From: Acidovorax_G lacteus
GTDB taxonomy: Bacteria > Pseudomonadota > Gammaproteobacteria > Burkholderiales > Burkholderiaceae_C
Assembly: GCF_039540375.1 (NCBI RefSeq)
Contig: NZ_BAABEX010000009.1
Location: forward strand, 1-64,000
Length of the DNA stretch: 64,000 nucleotides
Reading direction: 5' to 3'
In this document: positions 56,310 through 63,766 of the stretch, in pieces
How the letters are laid out: each line of letters begins with the position of its first letter
Position numbering within the stretch: position 1 is the stretch's first letter
Notes under the pieces: generated by a model
What the model saw: only the letters and a program-made list of their open reading frames with translations
Told to the model about the DNA's origin: nothing
Database searches by the model: none
Program-made: the position numbers and the translations under genes

Positions 56310-56401
56310 GCCGGGCGATGGGGATCGCACGCAGGCCAGCCGGTCGGGCTTGCGTCCGCTGGTCGCACAAGCCTCTGGTACGGCGGCCTGTGCGCGGCGC
56401 G

Positions 56402-57034
56402 TCAGTCGATCAAGCGGTTCTTGAGTGCGTAGTACGTGAGATCGCTGTTGGAAGACAGACCCATCTTCTCCATCAGCCGCGTTCGGTAGGTGCTCACCGT
56501 CTTTACGCTGAGCGACAGCGCCTTCGAGATATCGCCAGCCGTCTCGCCCTTGGCAAGCTTGAGAAACACTTGGAACTCCCGTTCCGACAAACGCTCATGT
56601 ACCGGGGCATCGTCCTTCCGGTTCAGTTGCTGAGCCAGCAGCTCGGCGACAGCGGGCGTGAGGTATCGGCGACCCAACGCAATTGTCCGAATGGCCTCGA
56701 CGATCTCGGAAGGCTCGCACTCCTTGTTGAGATAGCCGCTCGCGCCCTGCCGGATGAGGTTGATGGCGTAATGTTCCTCCGGATAGCCGCTCAGGATCAA
56801 GATGCCCATGTCCGGTGCCTTGGCACGCAGCATGGCCAACGCATCCAGACCGCTCTGTCCGGGCATGGACAAGTCCATGAGCAGAACGTCGAGTTCCTTG
56901 TTGCGCACCAGGTCGATGGCCTCGCGGCCGTTGGCCGCCTCGCCCTCCACGCGCAGATCCACATGCTCCGCCAGGAACTGGCGCAGACCCGAGCGCACGA
57001 TTGCATGGTCATCCACGATGCCGATCTTGATCAT
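56402..57034 (-). CDS. NarL/FixJ-family response regulator
   Basis: A 210-residue two-component regulator. Receiver domain: IKIGIVDDHAIVRSGLRQFLAEH with acidic D8 and D9, phospho-acceptor Asp54 in DVLLMDLSMPGQSGLDAL, then LILSGYPEEHYAINLIRQGASGYLNKECEPSEIVEAI. The C-terminal LuxR-type helix-turn-helix is LSEREFQVFLKLAKGETAGDISKALSLSVKTVSTYRTRLMEKMGLSSNSDLTYYALKNRL. The start is the ATG before IKIGIV; upstream codons are not domain-like. It is divergent from the kinase gene, with 129 bases between, a classical two-component pairing. Confidence 0.93.
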   Translation of the reverse strand: MIKIGIVDDHAIVRSGLRQFLAEHVDLRVEGEAANGREAIDLVRNKELDVLLMDLSMPGQSGLDALAMLRAKAPDMGILILSGYPEEHYAINLIRQGASGYLNKECEPSEIVEAIRTIALGRRYLTPAVAELLAQQLNRKDDAPVHERLSEREFQVFLKLAKGETAGDISKALSLSVKTVSTYRTRLMEKMGLSSNSDLTYYALKNRLID

Positions 57035-57163
57035 TGAACTCTCTTTCGTTGAGGCGGCACGGCTGCTGTCAAAGCACCGTGAGATTCCCGACTGTCGCTG
57101 GCGGCGTCTCACACGGTGTAACGAGGCTGTGTGTCTCGTAACTTCTCACCCCGTGGGGTCGCC

Positions 57164-58543
57164 ATGAATCTTATCGACCGAATCCTGCAGTGGTGGCCAC
57201 GGGCCCGGCAAAAAGCGATCAGCCTGCCCATGGCGTTGCTCGCCTCGCTGGTGCTCGTGGGCATCAATGAAGTGGGGCACATGCAATCACAACAAGCGGT
57301 GGCGGAGATGGGCAGCGCCTTGGAATCGCGCCGTGCCGTCAACGTGCTGCTGCAGAGCATGCTGGATGCTGAGACGGGCCAGCGCGGGTATCTGCTCACA
57401 GGCAGCGAGGCCTATCTGGAGCCCTACGACAACGCCGTGTCACAGGTCAATCTGCACCTCGACACACTTCGAAACCATTTCCTGCCCTACCGTGAGGATG
57501 TGCCGGAGATGGCGCTTCTATCGCGCCAGGTGTCGCGCAAGCTGGCCGAGATGGATCTCAGTGTGCGACTGCGCAAGCAAGGCAATGACGATGCGTGGAA
57601 ATTCGTGCTCCACACCGACGTGGGCCGCGAGCATATGGAGGCCATTCGCCTGCACGCGCGAGAGCTGATCCAGCGCAGCGACGTGCGCCTGAACCGTGCG
57701 CGCGACCAGGTGACCCAGTCGCTGATGCAGTCCCGCATCGGCATCGCGGTCGTCACCGCGATCGGGCTGCTGGCCTTCTACCTGTACCTGCGCCAGGCGC
57801 GTGCATTGCAAGGGCTGAGCCAGCGCCAGCAAGAGATCCTGGAGCGCGAGCGGGACCGCCTGGAGGTGCTGGTGCGCGAGCGCACAGCCACGCTCAGCGA
57901 ATTGGCCAACCACCTGCAGCAGGTGCGAGAAGAGGAGCGCGGCCATCTCGCGCGCGAACTGCACGACGAGCTTGGCGCATTGCTCACGGCCGCCAAACTC
58001 GATGTGGCGCGCCTGAAGTCCAAAATCGATGCGCAGCCCCCTGAGGTGGCCGAACGCTTGCGCCATCTGACCGAGACACTCAACAGTGGCATCGCGCTCA
58101 AGCGCCGCATCATCGAAGACCTCCGCCCCTCGTCGCTGTCGAATTTGGGGCTTACGGCAGCACTGGAGATTCTGACGCGCGAATATGCGGAGCGCGCCGG
58201 ACTGGATGTGGAAACCAACCTGGAAAACGTACCGCTTCCCGAGGCGTCTCAGCTCACCGTGTACCGGCTCGTTCAGGAGGCGCTGACCAACATCGGCAAG
58301 TACGCCAGAGCACGCAAGGTCCTCGTCACGGTGCACGGCCATCCCACCCATGTGGATGTGCAGGTGCGCGACGACGGCGAAGGCTTTGATCCCGGCTCAA
58401 TCCGCCCGAACTCGCACGGCCTTGCCGGTATGCGCCACCGGGTCGAGGCTGCAGGCGGCAAGCTCTCCATTGCATCGGCACCCGGTAACGGCACGCTGGT
58501 GTCGGCGGTTCTGCCCATCCTGCGCAGGAGCGACCACGCCTGA
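57164..58543 (+). CDS. CHASE3-type sensor histidine kinase (HisKA_3/NarX-like)
   Basis: A 459-residue sensor kinase. The first helix (ISLPMALLASLVLVGINEVG) and a second (IGIAVVTAIGLLAFYLYL) bracket a CHASE3-like sensor of about 160 residues with the family string LLQSMLDAETGQRGYLLTGSEAYLEPYDNA. A coiled coil (RQQEILERERDRLEVLVRERTATLSELANHLQQVREEE) follows, then the phospho-acceptor region LARELHDELGALLTAAKLDVARLKSK (His267) and an ATPase domain with LVQEALTNIGKYARA, VRDDGEGFDPG and GLAGMRHRVEAAGGKL. The ligand is unknown. It probably phosphorylates the divergent NarL-type regulator. Confidence 0.93.
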   Translation: MNLIDRILQWWPRARQKAISLPMALLASLVLVGINEVGHMQSQQAVAEMGSALESRRAVNVLLQSMLDAETGQRGYLLTGSEAYLEPYDNAVSQVNLHLDTLRNHFLPYREDVPEMALLSRQVSRKLAEMDLSVRLRKQGNDDAWKFVLHTDVGREHMEAIRLHARELIQRSDVRLNRARDQVTQSLMQSRIGIAVVTAIGLLAFYLYLRQARALQGLSQRQQEILERERDRLEVLVRERTATLSELANHLQQVREEERGHLARELHDELGALLTAAKLDVARLKSKIDAQPPEVAERLRHLTETLNSGIALKRRIIEDLRPSSLSNLGLTAALEILTREYAERAGLDVETNLENVPLPEASQLTVYRLVQEALTNIGKYARARKVLVTVHGHPTHVDVQVRDDGEGFDPGSIRPNSHGLAGMRHRVEAAGGKLSIASAPGNGTLVSAVLPILRRSDHA

Positions 58544-58680
58544 GTACCACCCCGTAGGACCCGGCCGACAAGCGCACCCTCCCGCCGCCGACACCGGACC
58601 GGGCTACACACTGGCATCCTTTGGGCTCCCCTGTCCTTACAGTGGCCGAAGATGCCCACCTGCAGCCTAAGGAGAAGCCC

Positions 58681-58869
58681 ATGTTGCACTGCGCGGTCGG
58701 GCGACTTGTGATTGCCCTGATCCCGGCCTGGCTCGGATGGGGCGGCGCGGCTGCAGCGGCTGTGGGCATTGCCAAGACCCTGTTCGCTGCGTCCGTTGTC
58801 ATGGCTGTGCTGACATGCATCATGGGCTGGGTGCGCGAAGGCTGGCTGACCCATGGATTCCGGATCTGA
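58681..58869 (+). CDS. DUF1328 small membrane protein
   Basis: A 62-residue protein with two hydrophobic helices (VGRLVIALIPAWLGWGGAAAAAVGIAKTLFAASVVMAVLTCIMGWV). VIALIPAWLGWGGAA corresponds to the VIALIAALLGFGGIAG motif of the DUF1328/YtjA family, and the GIAKTLF segment is also typical. AAGGAG lies six bases before the ATG. It is a likely inner-membrane protein of unknown function, often stress-induced in enteric relatives. It precedes a BON-domain lipoprotein gene by 104 bases on the same strand. Confidence 0.85.
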   Translation: MLHCAVGRLVIALIPAWLGWGGAAAAAVGIAKTLFAASVVMAVLTCIMGWVREGWLTHGFRI

Positions 58870-58973
58870 AAGCCGGACACACATGCCACCCTGCGCAAAC
58901 GCCCGCAAGACGGTCACCATCGCATCCCTCTCATCGCATCTCGCATCCCATTCCCATCCTGAAGGAGCTTTCC

Positions 58974-59291
58974 ATGAAACCCCTGCGCATTGCAACCACC
59001 GCTGTCCTCCTGGGCCTGACCGTGCTGGCCAGTACCGGCTGCTCGGTCGCCCGCCAACAACAAACGGTGGGCGCGTATGTGGACGATGCCGGTATCACCA
59101 CGGCCATCAAGGCCCGGATGGCCGAAGACCGTACGGTCGCAGCCACGTCGATCAGCGTCGAGACGCTCAATGGCACGGTCCAGCTCTCGGGGTTTGCCAA
59201 GTCGCAGGCTGAGAAGAACCAGGCCGAAGCGATTGCCCGCAACACCAGGGGCGTGCGGGACGTGCGCAACAGCATCGTGGTGCGCCCCTGA
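58974..59291 (+). CDS. BON-domain lipoprotein (OsmY-like)
   Basis: A 105-residue lipoprotein. The signal KPLRIATTAVLLGLTVLASTGC has a lipobox (STGC). It is followed by a BON domain: VGAYVDDAGITTAIKARMAEDRTVAATSISVETLNGTVQLSGFAKSQAEKNQAEAIARNTRGVRDVRNSIVV. Such domains bind phospholipid and occur in OsmY/DolP-type envelope proteins. GAAGGAG lies about eight bases before the ATG. Probably periplasmic or outer-membrane. Together with the DUF1328 gene it forms a small envelope pair. Confidence 0.93.
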   Translation: MKPLRIATTAVLLGLTVLASTGCSVARQQQTVGAYVDDAGITTAIKARMAEDRTVAATSISVETLNGTVQLSGFAKSQAEKNQAEAIARNTRGVRDVRNSIVVRP

Positions 59292-59425
59292 GGCCGGCGC
59301 TGCGCCCGCATGCAAGCGCAGCGCAGATTCGGCGCGCCCAAGGGTCTGACGATGGTGATCACCCCTTGCTGTGGACGCCCCCCTCCACCGCCCCCGTGGT
59401 AGCCGGTTCGGTATAAGCTGCGCGC

Positions 59426-60544
59426 ATGCGGGTCTTCAACTGCAGCCACTGTGGCCATCTGGTGTTCTTCGACAGCGTGCAATGTCTGCACTGCCACAGC
59501 ACACTCGCGTTCGACCCTCACACCCTGTCCATGCGCGCGCTGGAGCCTGCCGGCTCTGAGAGCGCTGCAGGCGTACTGCGCGCCCGTGGGGCTGCGAGCG
59601 CACACGCGCCCCCAGCAACGCCTGGCCCGGTGCGGTACTACCGGCTGTGCCGCAACCACACGCTCTACCAAGCCTGCAACTTTGCGGTGGATGCCGACGA
59701 CTCCAACCCCTGGTGCGCGTCATGCCGCCAGACGCGCACCCTGCCCAATCTGGCCGATCCGGCCCACCTGCGGCGCTGGCGCAAGATCGAGGCGGCCAAG
59801 CGCCATCTGTTTTACACACTGGCGCGGCTGGGCCTGGAGCATCCGGACGCCGCGCGGCGCCCGCGCTTCGAGTTTCTGGCTGATCAGCCGGGCAAGCCTG
59901 CGGTGCTCACCGGCCACCTCAACGGCATGATCACGCTCAATGTGGCCGAAGCCGACGACGACGAACGCGCACGGCGCCGGGTGGCCATGGGAGAGCCCTA
60001 TCGCACGCTGATTGGCCACCTGCGGCACGAATCAGGCCACTTCTTCTGGGACAGCCTGGTGCGCGACGGTGGGCCTCTGGACGCATTCCGGCAACTCTTT
60101 GGCGATGAGCGCGCCGACTACGCAGCCGCGCTCAGGGCGCACTATGCGCGCGGCGGCCCGCCTGCCGGATGGGAAGCGCAGCATGTGAGCGCCTACGCCA
60201 CCGCACACCCGTGGGAGGACTGGGCCGAAACCTGGGCCCACTACCTGCACCTGATCGACCTGCTCGAAACCGCCGCCAGCTATTCGGCCGGCTTTGCAGT
60301 GCCCGACCCGCAGTCGCCCCAGCGCTTTCATGTGCACGATCCGTTTGCAGCGCCCGAGCGCCCGTTTGACGCGATGGTGCGCGAATGGGTGCCCCTGACG
60401 CTGATGCTCAACAGCCTCAACCGCAGCCTGGGGCAGGACGACGCGTACCCGTTTGCGCTGTCGGCCGGCGCCATGCACAAGCTGCAATTCGTCCACGATC
60501 TGGTGCGCTCCCAGCGCACCACGGCCTCTTCGTTATCCGCATGA
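59426..60544 (+). CDS. Zinc-binding metallopeptidase-like protein
   Basis: A 372-residue soluble protein. The N-terminal 30 residues are a zinc-ribbon (FNCSHCGHLVFF and CLHCHSTL), and a second cysteine set (CRNHTLYQACN, CASCRQ) follows. The catalytic domain contains RHESGHFFWDSL, an HExxH motif (HESGH), and downstream AYATAHPWEDWAETWAHYLHLIDLL, which probably supplies the third zinc ligand. It belongs to the putative zinc-binding metallopeptidase family (PF15887) as I recall; the substrate is unknown. The alpha/beta hydrolase gene starts on its stop codon (ATGA overlap), so the two are translationally coupled. Confidence 0.88.
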   Translation: MRVFNCSHCGHLVFFDSVQCLHCHSTLAFDPHTLSMRALEPAGSESAAGVLRARGAASAHAPPATPGPVRYYRLCRNHTLYQACNFAVDADDSNPWCASCRQTRTLPNLADPAHLRRWRKIEAAKRHLFYTLARLGLEHPDAARRPRFEFLADQPGKPAVLTGHLNGMITLNVAEADDDERARRRVAMGEPYRTLIGHLRHESGHFFWDSLVRDGGPLDAFRQLFGDERADYAAALRAHYARGGPPAGWEAQHVSAYATAHPWEDWAETWAHYLHLIDLLETAASYSAGFAVPDPQSPQRFHVHDPFAAPERPFDAMVREWVPLTLMLNSLNRSLGQDDAYPFALSAGAMHKLQFVHDLVRSQRTTASSLSA

Positions 60545-61266
60545 CCACTGCCCTGCCGACGCTGATTTTCATTCCTGGCCTGGCGGCCGATGCCCGCATG
60601 TGGGCCCATCAGCAGCCCGCCATGCCTGGGCCGCTTGAGGCCCGGGTGAGCCTGGCAGCACAGAAGCCGGAACTGGATACGATCGAAGCGATGGCCGCAG
60701 CAGTGTTGGCCCAGAACCCCGGGCGTTTGTTGCTGTGTGGCGCGTCCATGGGCGGCATGATCGCCATGGAGGCAGCCCGCCAGGCCCCCGAACGTGTGGC
60801 TGGCTTGGCCCTGCTGGGCACCACAGCCCGCCCAGAGACGCCCGAGATGCACGCGCTGCGCGAGGGTGCCATCGCGTTGTTTGCGCAAGGCAAGCTGCGC
60901 GAGGTGATCGAGCCCAACGTGGCGCTGGCTTTCCACCCGCGACAGGCTGCGCAGCCCGCGCTGGTGCAGACGTATCTGGATTTTGTGCTCGACGCCGGGG
61001 CGGAGGTACTGATTCGCCAGAACCGCGCTGTCATGGCACGGCCCGACGCGCGCACGCACCTGCCAGCCTTGCGCTGCCCGGTGCTGGTGCTCTGCGGCGA
61101 CAGCGACGCGCTCACGCCGCGCGAGTGCTCGCAGGAGATTGCGGCCCTGGTGCCGCGGGCCGAATGGCACTGCATTGCCGATTGCGGCCACATGCTGACC
61201 ATGGAAGCGCCCGACACCGTGAACCGGCACCTGCTGCAGTGGCTGCAGCGCCACGGCTGGGCCTGA
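60541..61266 (+). CDS. Alpha/beta-hydrolase
   Basis: A 241-residue alpha/beta-hydrolase. Oxyanion region PTLIFIPGLAADARMWAHQ; nucleophile elbow CGASMGGMIAMEAARQAPE (G-x-S-x-G with Ser in GASMG); acid-loop VLVLCGDSDALTPRE and catalytic His in ADCGHMLTMEAPDTV. It is similar to small esterases or 3-oxoadipate enol-lactonase-like proteins; the substrate is not evident. The start overlaps the preceding gene's stop codon by four bases (ATGA), confirming the start. It is convergent with hisF; a 9-bp stem (61280-61300) sits between. Confidence 0.92.
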   Translation: MTTALPTLIFIPGLAADARMWAHQQPAMPGPLEARVSLAAQKPELDTIEAMAAAVLAQNPGRLLLCGASMGGMIAMEAARQAPERVAGLALLGTTARPETPEMHALREGAIALFAQGKLREVIEPNVALAFHPRQAAQPALVQTYLDFVLDAGAEVLIRQNRAVMARPDARTHLPALRCPVLVLCGDSDALTPRECSQEIAALVPRAEWHCIADCGHMLTMEAPDTVNRHLLQWLQRHGWA

Positions 61267-61279
61267 GGAGGTCATCCGT

Positions 61280-61300
61280 GGCACGGGTGTGACCCGTGCC
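61280..61300. terminator. Hairpin between convergent hydrolase and hisF genes
   Basis: GGCACGGGT (61280-61288), loop GTG, ACCCGTGCC (61292-61300): a perfect 9-bp stem, 13 bases after the hydrolase stop and 13 before the hisF stop. No U-tract on either side, but its location between convergent genes suits a two-way terminator. Confidence 0.55.
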
Positions 61301-61313
61301 CCCCACCACGCGC

Positions 61314-62114
61314 TTACAGCCGCACCGGAATGCCGCGCTCGGCCATGCGCTGCTTGGCCTGGCCCACGGTGTATTCGCCGTAGTGGAAGATGCTTGCGGC
61401 CAACACCGCGTCGGCCCCGCCCTGCTGCACGCCGTCGGCCAAGTGGTCGAGGTTGCCCACGCCGCCCGAGGCGATCACCGGCACGCTCACGGCGTCGCTC
61501 ACCGCACGCGTCAGGTCCAAATCGAAGCCCGACTTCGTGCCGTCGCGGTCCATGCTGGTCAGCAGGATCTCGCCTGCGCCGCGGCGCGCCATCTCGGTGG
61601 CCCAGGCCACGGCATCCAGGCCTGTGTTCTTGCGCCCGCCGTGGCTGTACACGTCCCAGCCCGGGCCGACCGGGCGGCCGTCGGCGCCCACACGCTGCGC
61701 GTCTTCGGCCGTGCGGCGCTTGGCATCGATCGCCACCACGATGCACTGCGCGCCGTACTTGGCCGAGGCCGCGTTGATCACGTCCGGGTTGGCAATCGCA
61801 GCCGAATTGAAGCTGGTCTTGTCGGCCCCGGCGTTGAGCAGGCGGCGCACGTCTTCCACGGTGCGGACGCCACCGCCCACGGTGAGTGGAATGAACACCT
61901 GGCTTGCCACAGCCTCGATGATCGGCAGGATCAGGTCCCGCCCGTCGCTGGTGGCGGTGATGTCCAGAAAAGTGAGCTCGTCCGCCCCCTGCGCGTTGTA
62001 GCGTGCGGCGATTTCCACCGGGTCGCCCGCGTCGCGCAGTTCGACGAAGTTCACGCCCTTGACCACCCGGCCTCCGGTCACGTCAAGGCAAGGAATGATG
62101 CGTTTGGCAAGCAT
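61314..62114 (-). CDS. hisF: Imidazole glycerol phosphate synthase cyclase subunit
   Basis: A 266-residue TIM-barrel that, with the glutaminase HisH, makes imidazole glycerol phosphate and AICAR from PRFAR. It begins LAKRIIPCLDVTGGRVVKGVNFVELRDAGDPVEIA with the catalytic Asp in CLDV. Then follow TFLDITATSDGRDLILPIIEAVASQVFIPLTVGGGVRTVEDVRRLLNAGADKTSFNSAA, VAIDAK, GAGEILLTSMDRDGTKSGFD (second catalytic Asp) and PVIASGGVGNLDHLADG. hisA lies upstream on the same strand with about 100 bases between. Length is family-standard (E. coli 258). Confidence 0.97.
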   Translation of the reverse strand: MLAKRIIPCLDVTGGRVVKGVNFVELRDAGDPVEIAARYNAQGADELTFLDITATSDGRDLILPIIEAVASQVFIPLTVGGGVRTVEDVRRLLNAGADKTSFNSAAIANPDVINAASAKYGAQCIVVAIDAKRRTAEDAQRVGADGRPVGPGWDVYSHGGRKNTGLDAVAWATEMARRGAGEILLTSMDRDGTKSGFDLDLTRAVSDAVSVPVIASGGVGNLDHLADGVQQGGADAVLAASIFHYGEYTVGQAKQRMAERGIPVRL

Positions 62115-62215
62115 GAAGGACAGGGCAAAAAAGAGGGTTGGTACCCACCGGCCGAGCACGCGCAAGCGCCGGAGGGCAAACAGGCCGCAGCGCTGGCAGG
62201 CTGCCGCCTTGCGGA

Positions 62216-62956
62216 TCAGCCGTTGAGTTCGTCGGCGCGGGCCTGGGCCGCCGCAAAGTCCAGGTCGCCGCTGTAGATGGCGCGGCCGCAGATCACGCCT
62301 TCCACGCCTTCGTCTTCCACGGCACAGAGCTTTTCGATGTCGGCCATGCCCGCCAGGCCGCCCGATGCGATCACCGGAATGGTCAGCGCCTGCGCGAGCT
62401 TGACGGTGGCCTCGATGTTGATGCCCGAGAGCATGCCGTCGCGGCCAATGTCGGTGTAAATGATGGATTCGACGCCCCAGTCCTCGAACTTCTTGGCCAG
62501 GTCCACCACTTCATGGCCCGTGAGCTTGCTCCAGCCGTCGGTGGCCACTTTGCCGTCTTTGGCATCGAGACCCACGATGATGTGGCCGCCGAAGGCCACG
62601 CAGGCGTCTTTGAGAAAGCCCGGGTTCTTGACCGCGGCCGTGCCGATGATCACGTAGCGCAGGCCGCCGTCGATGTACTTCTCGATGGTGTCCAGGTCGC
62701 GGATACCGCCGCCCAATTGCACGGGCAGGTCGTCGCCGACTTCCTTCAGGATGGACTTGATGGCGCTGAAGTTCTTGGGCGTGCCCGCGAAGGCCCCGTT
62801 CAGGTCCACCAGGTGCAGGCGGCGCGCGCCAGCGTCCACCCAACGGCGGGCCATGGCGGCCGGGTCTTCCCCAAAGGTGGTGGATTGGTCCATATCACCT
62901 TGCTTGAGGCGTACGCAGTGGCCGTCCTTGAGGTCGATGGCGGGGATGAGCAACAT
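62216..62956 (-). CDS. hisA: Phosphoribosylformimino-AICAR phosphate isomerase
   Basis: A 246-residue TIM-barrel isomerase of histidine synthesis, converting ProFAR to PRFAR. It starts LLIPAIDLKDGHCVRLKQGDMDQSTTFGEDPAAMARRWVDAGARRLHLVDLNGAFAG. Then PVQLGGGIRDLDTIEKYIDGGLRYVIIGTAAVKN, IIVGLDAKDGKVATDGW, IIYTDIGRDGMLSGINIE (catalytic Asp) and PVIASGGLAGMADIEKL follow. It lies between hisH and hisF in the usual operon order. Confidence 0.97.
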   Translation of the reverse strand: MLLIPAIDLKDGHCVRLKQGDMDQSTTFGEDPAAMARRWVDAGARRLHLVDLNGAFAGTPKNFSAIKSILKEVGDDLPVQLGGGIRDLDTIEKYIDGGLRYVIIGTAAVKNPGFLKDACVAFGGHIIVGLDAKDGKVATDGWSKLTGHEVVDLAKKFEDWGVESIIYTDIGRDGMLSGINIEATVKLAQALTIPVIASGGLAGMADIEKLCAVEDEGVEGVICGRAIYSGDLDFAAAQARADELNG

Positions 62957-63035
62957 GGTGGTTCGCTGGAACGGACCACGGCTGTGCGCGGCCCGAACGG
63001 TTGGTGGAGCTTCCGGGAAACGGAGGGTGGGTGGA

Positions 63036-63704
63036 TCAGGGATTCCAGTGCAGGAAGTTGCGGTACAGCGCCAGGCCGTGGTCCGCGCTCTTCTCCGGGT
63101 GGAACTGCGTGGCAAAAATATTATCGCGCGCGACGGCGGCCGCAAAGGGGGCACCGTAGTCGGTTTCACCCGCGCAATGGGTCGGATTGTCGGGCGACGC
63201 ATAGAAGCTGTGCACGAAGTAGTACCAGCTCTGGTCCGGAATACCGGCCCACAGCGGATGCACCGCACCGCCATGCGGCACCTGGCGCACGCGGTTCCAG
63301 CCCATCTGCGGCACCTTGAAGCGGCTGCCGTCGGGCTGGGTGCGACCCGCCAGCTCGAACTTGCGCACCTGGCCATGGATCAGGCCCAGGCCCGGGGTGT
63401 CGCCTTCGGCGCTGTGGTCCAGCAGCATCTGCATGCCCACGCACACGCCAAACAGCGGCTTGGTGGCTGCGGCTTCGAGCACGGAGGCCTGCAGGCCGGA
63501 TTCGCGCAGCTCGCGCATGCAGTCGGGCATCGCGCCCTGGCCGGGCAGCACCACGCGAGCGGCGGCGCGCACGTCTTCGGGCCGCTGCGTGACCAGCACC
63601 GTCCAGCCGCTACCGGCGGCCGCCGCCTGCACGGCCTGCGACACCGAGCGCAGGTTGCCCATGCCGTAGTCCACGACGGCCACGGTCTTTGCTTCGTTAT
63701 TCAT
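63036..63704 (-). CDS. hisH: Imidazole glycerol phosphate synthase glutaminase subunit
   Basis: A 222-residue class I glutamine amidotransferase. Nucleophile Cys88 in KPLFGVCVGMQMLL, catalytic His and Glu in FATQFHPEKSADHGLALYRNFL, and the N-terminal VAVVDYGMGNLRSVSQAV typical of HisH. It feeds ammonia to HisF. The ATG before NNEAKTVAV is chosen; ATG three codons earlier is possible. A dispersed repeat forms the leader upstream of the start codon. hisB lies before it. Confidence 0.96.
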   Translation of the reverse strand: MNNEAKTVAVVDYGMGNLRSVSQAVQAAAAGSGWTVLVTQRPEDVRAAARVVLPGQGAMPDCMRELRESGLQASVLEAAATKPLFGVCVGMQMLLDHSAEGDTPGLGLIHGQVRKFELAGRTQPDGSRFKVPQMGWNRVRQVPHGGAVHPLWAGIPDQSWYYFVHSFYASPDNPTHCAGETDYGAPFAAAVARDNIFATQFHPEKSADHGLALYRNFLHWNP

Positions 63705-63750
63705 AGCAAACAATCAAGCGCTGACAAGCACGAGCAAGGCTTTTTATGCT
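63703..63750. repeat. Dispersed short repeat in the hisB-hisH gap
   Basis: Reads ATAGCAAACAATCAAGCGCTGACAAGCACGAGCAAGG and TTTTTATGCT. It contains the core AAGCACGAGCA and the TATCAAA-like ATAGCAAA, and is split by a short GCGCTGA insert. It lies directly upstream of the hisH start codon. Confidence 0.65.
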
Positions 63751-63766
63751 GTGCCGCAGCAAGACG

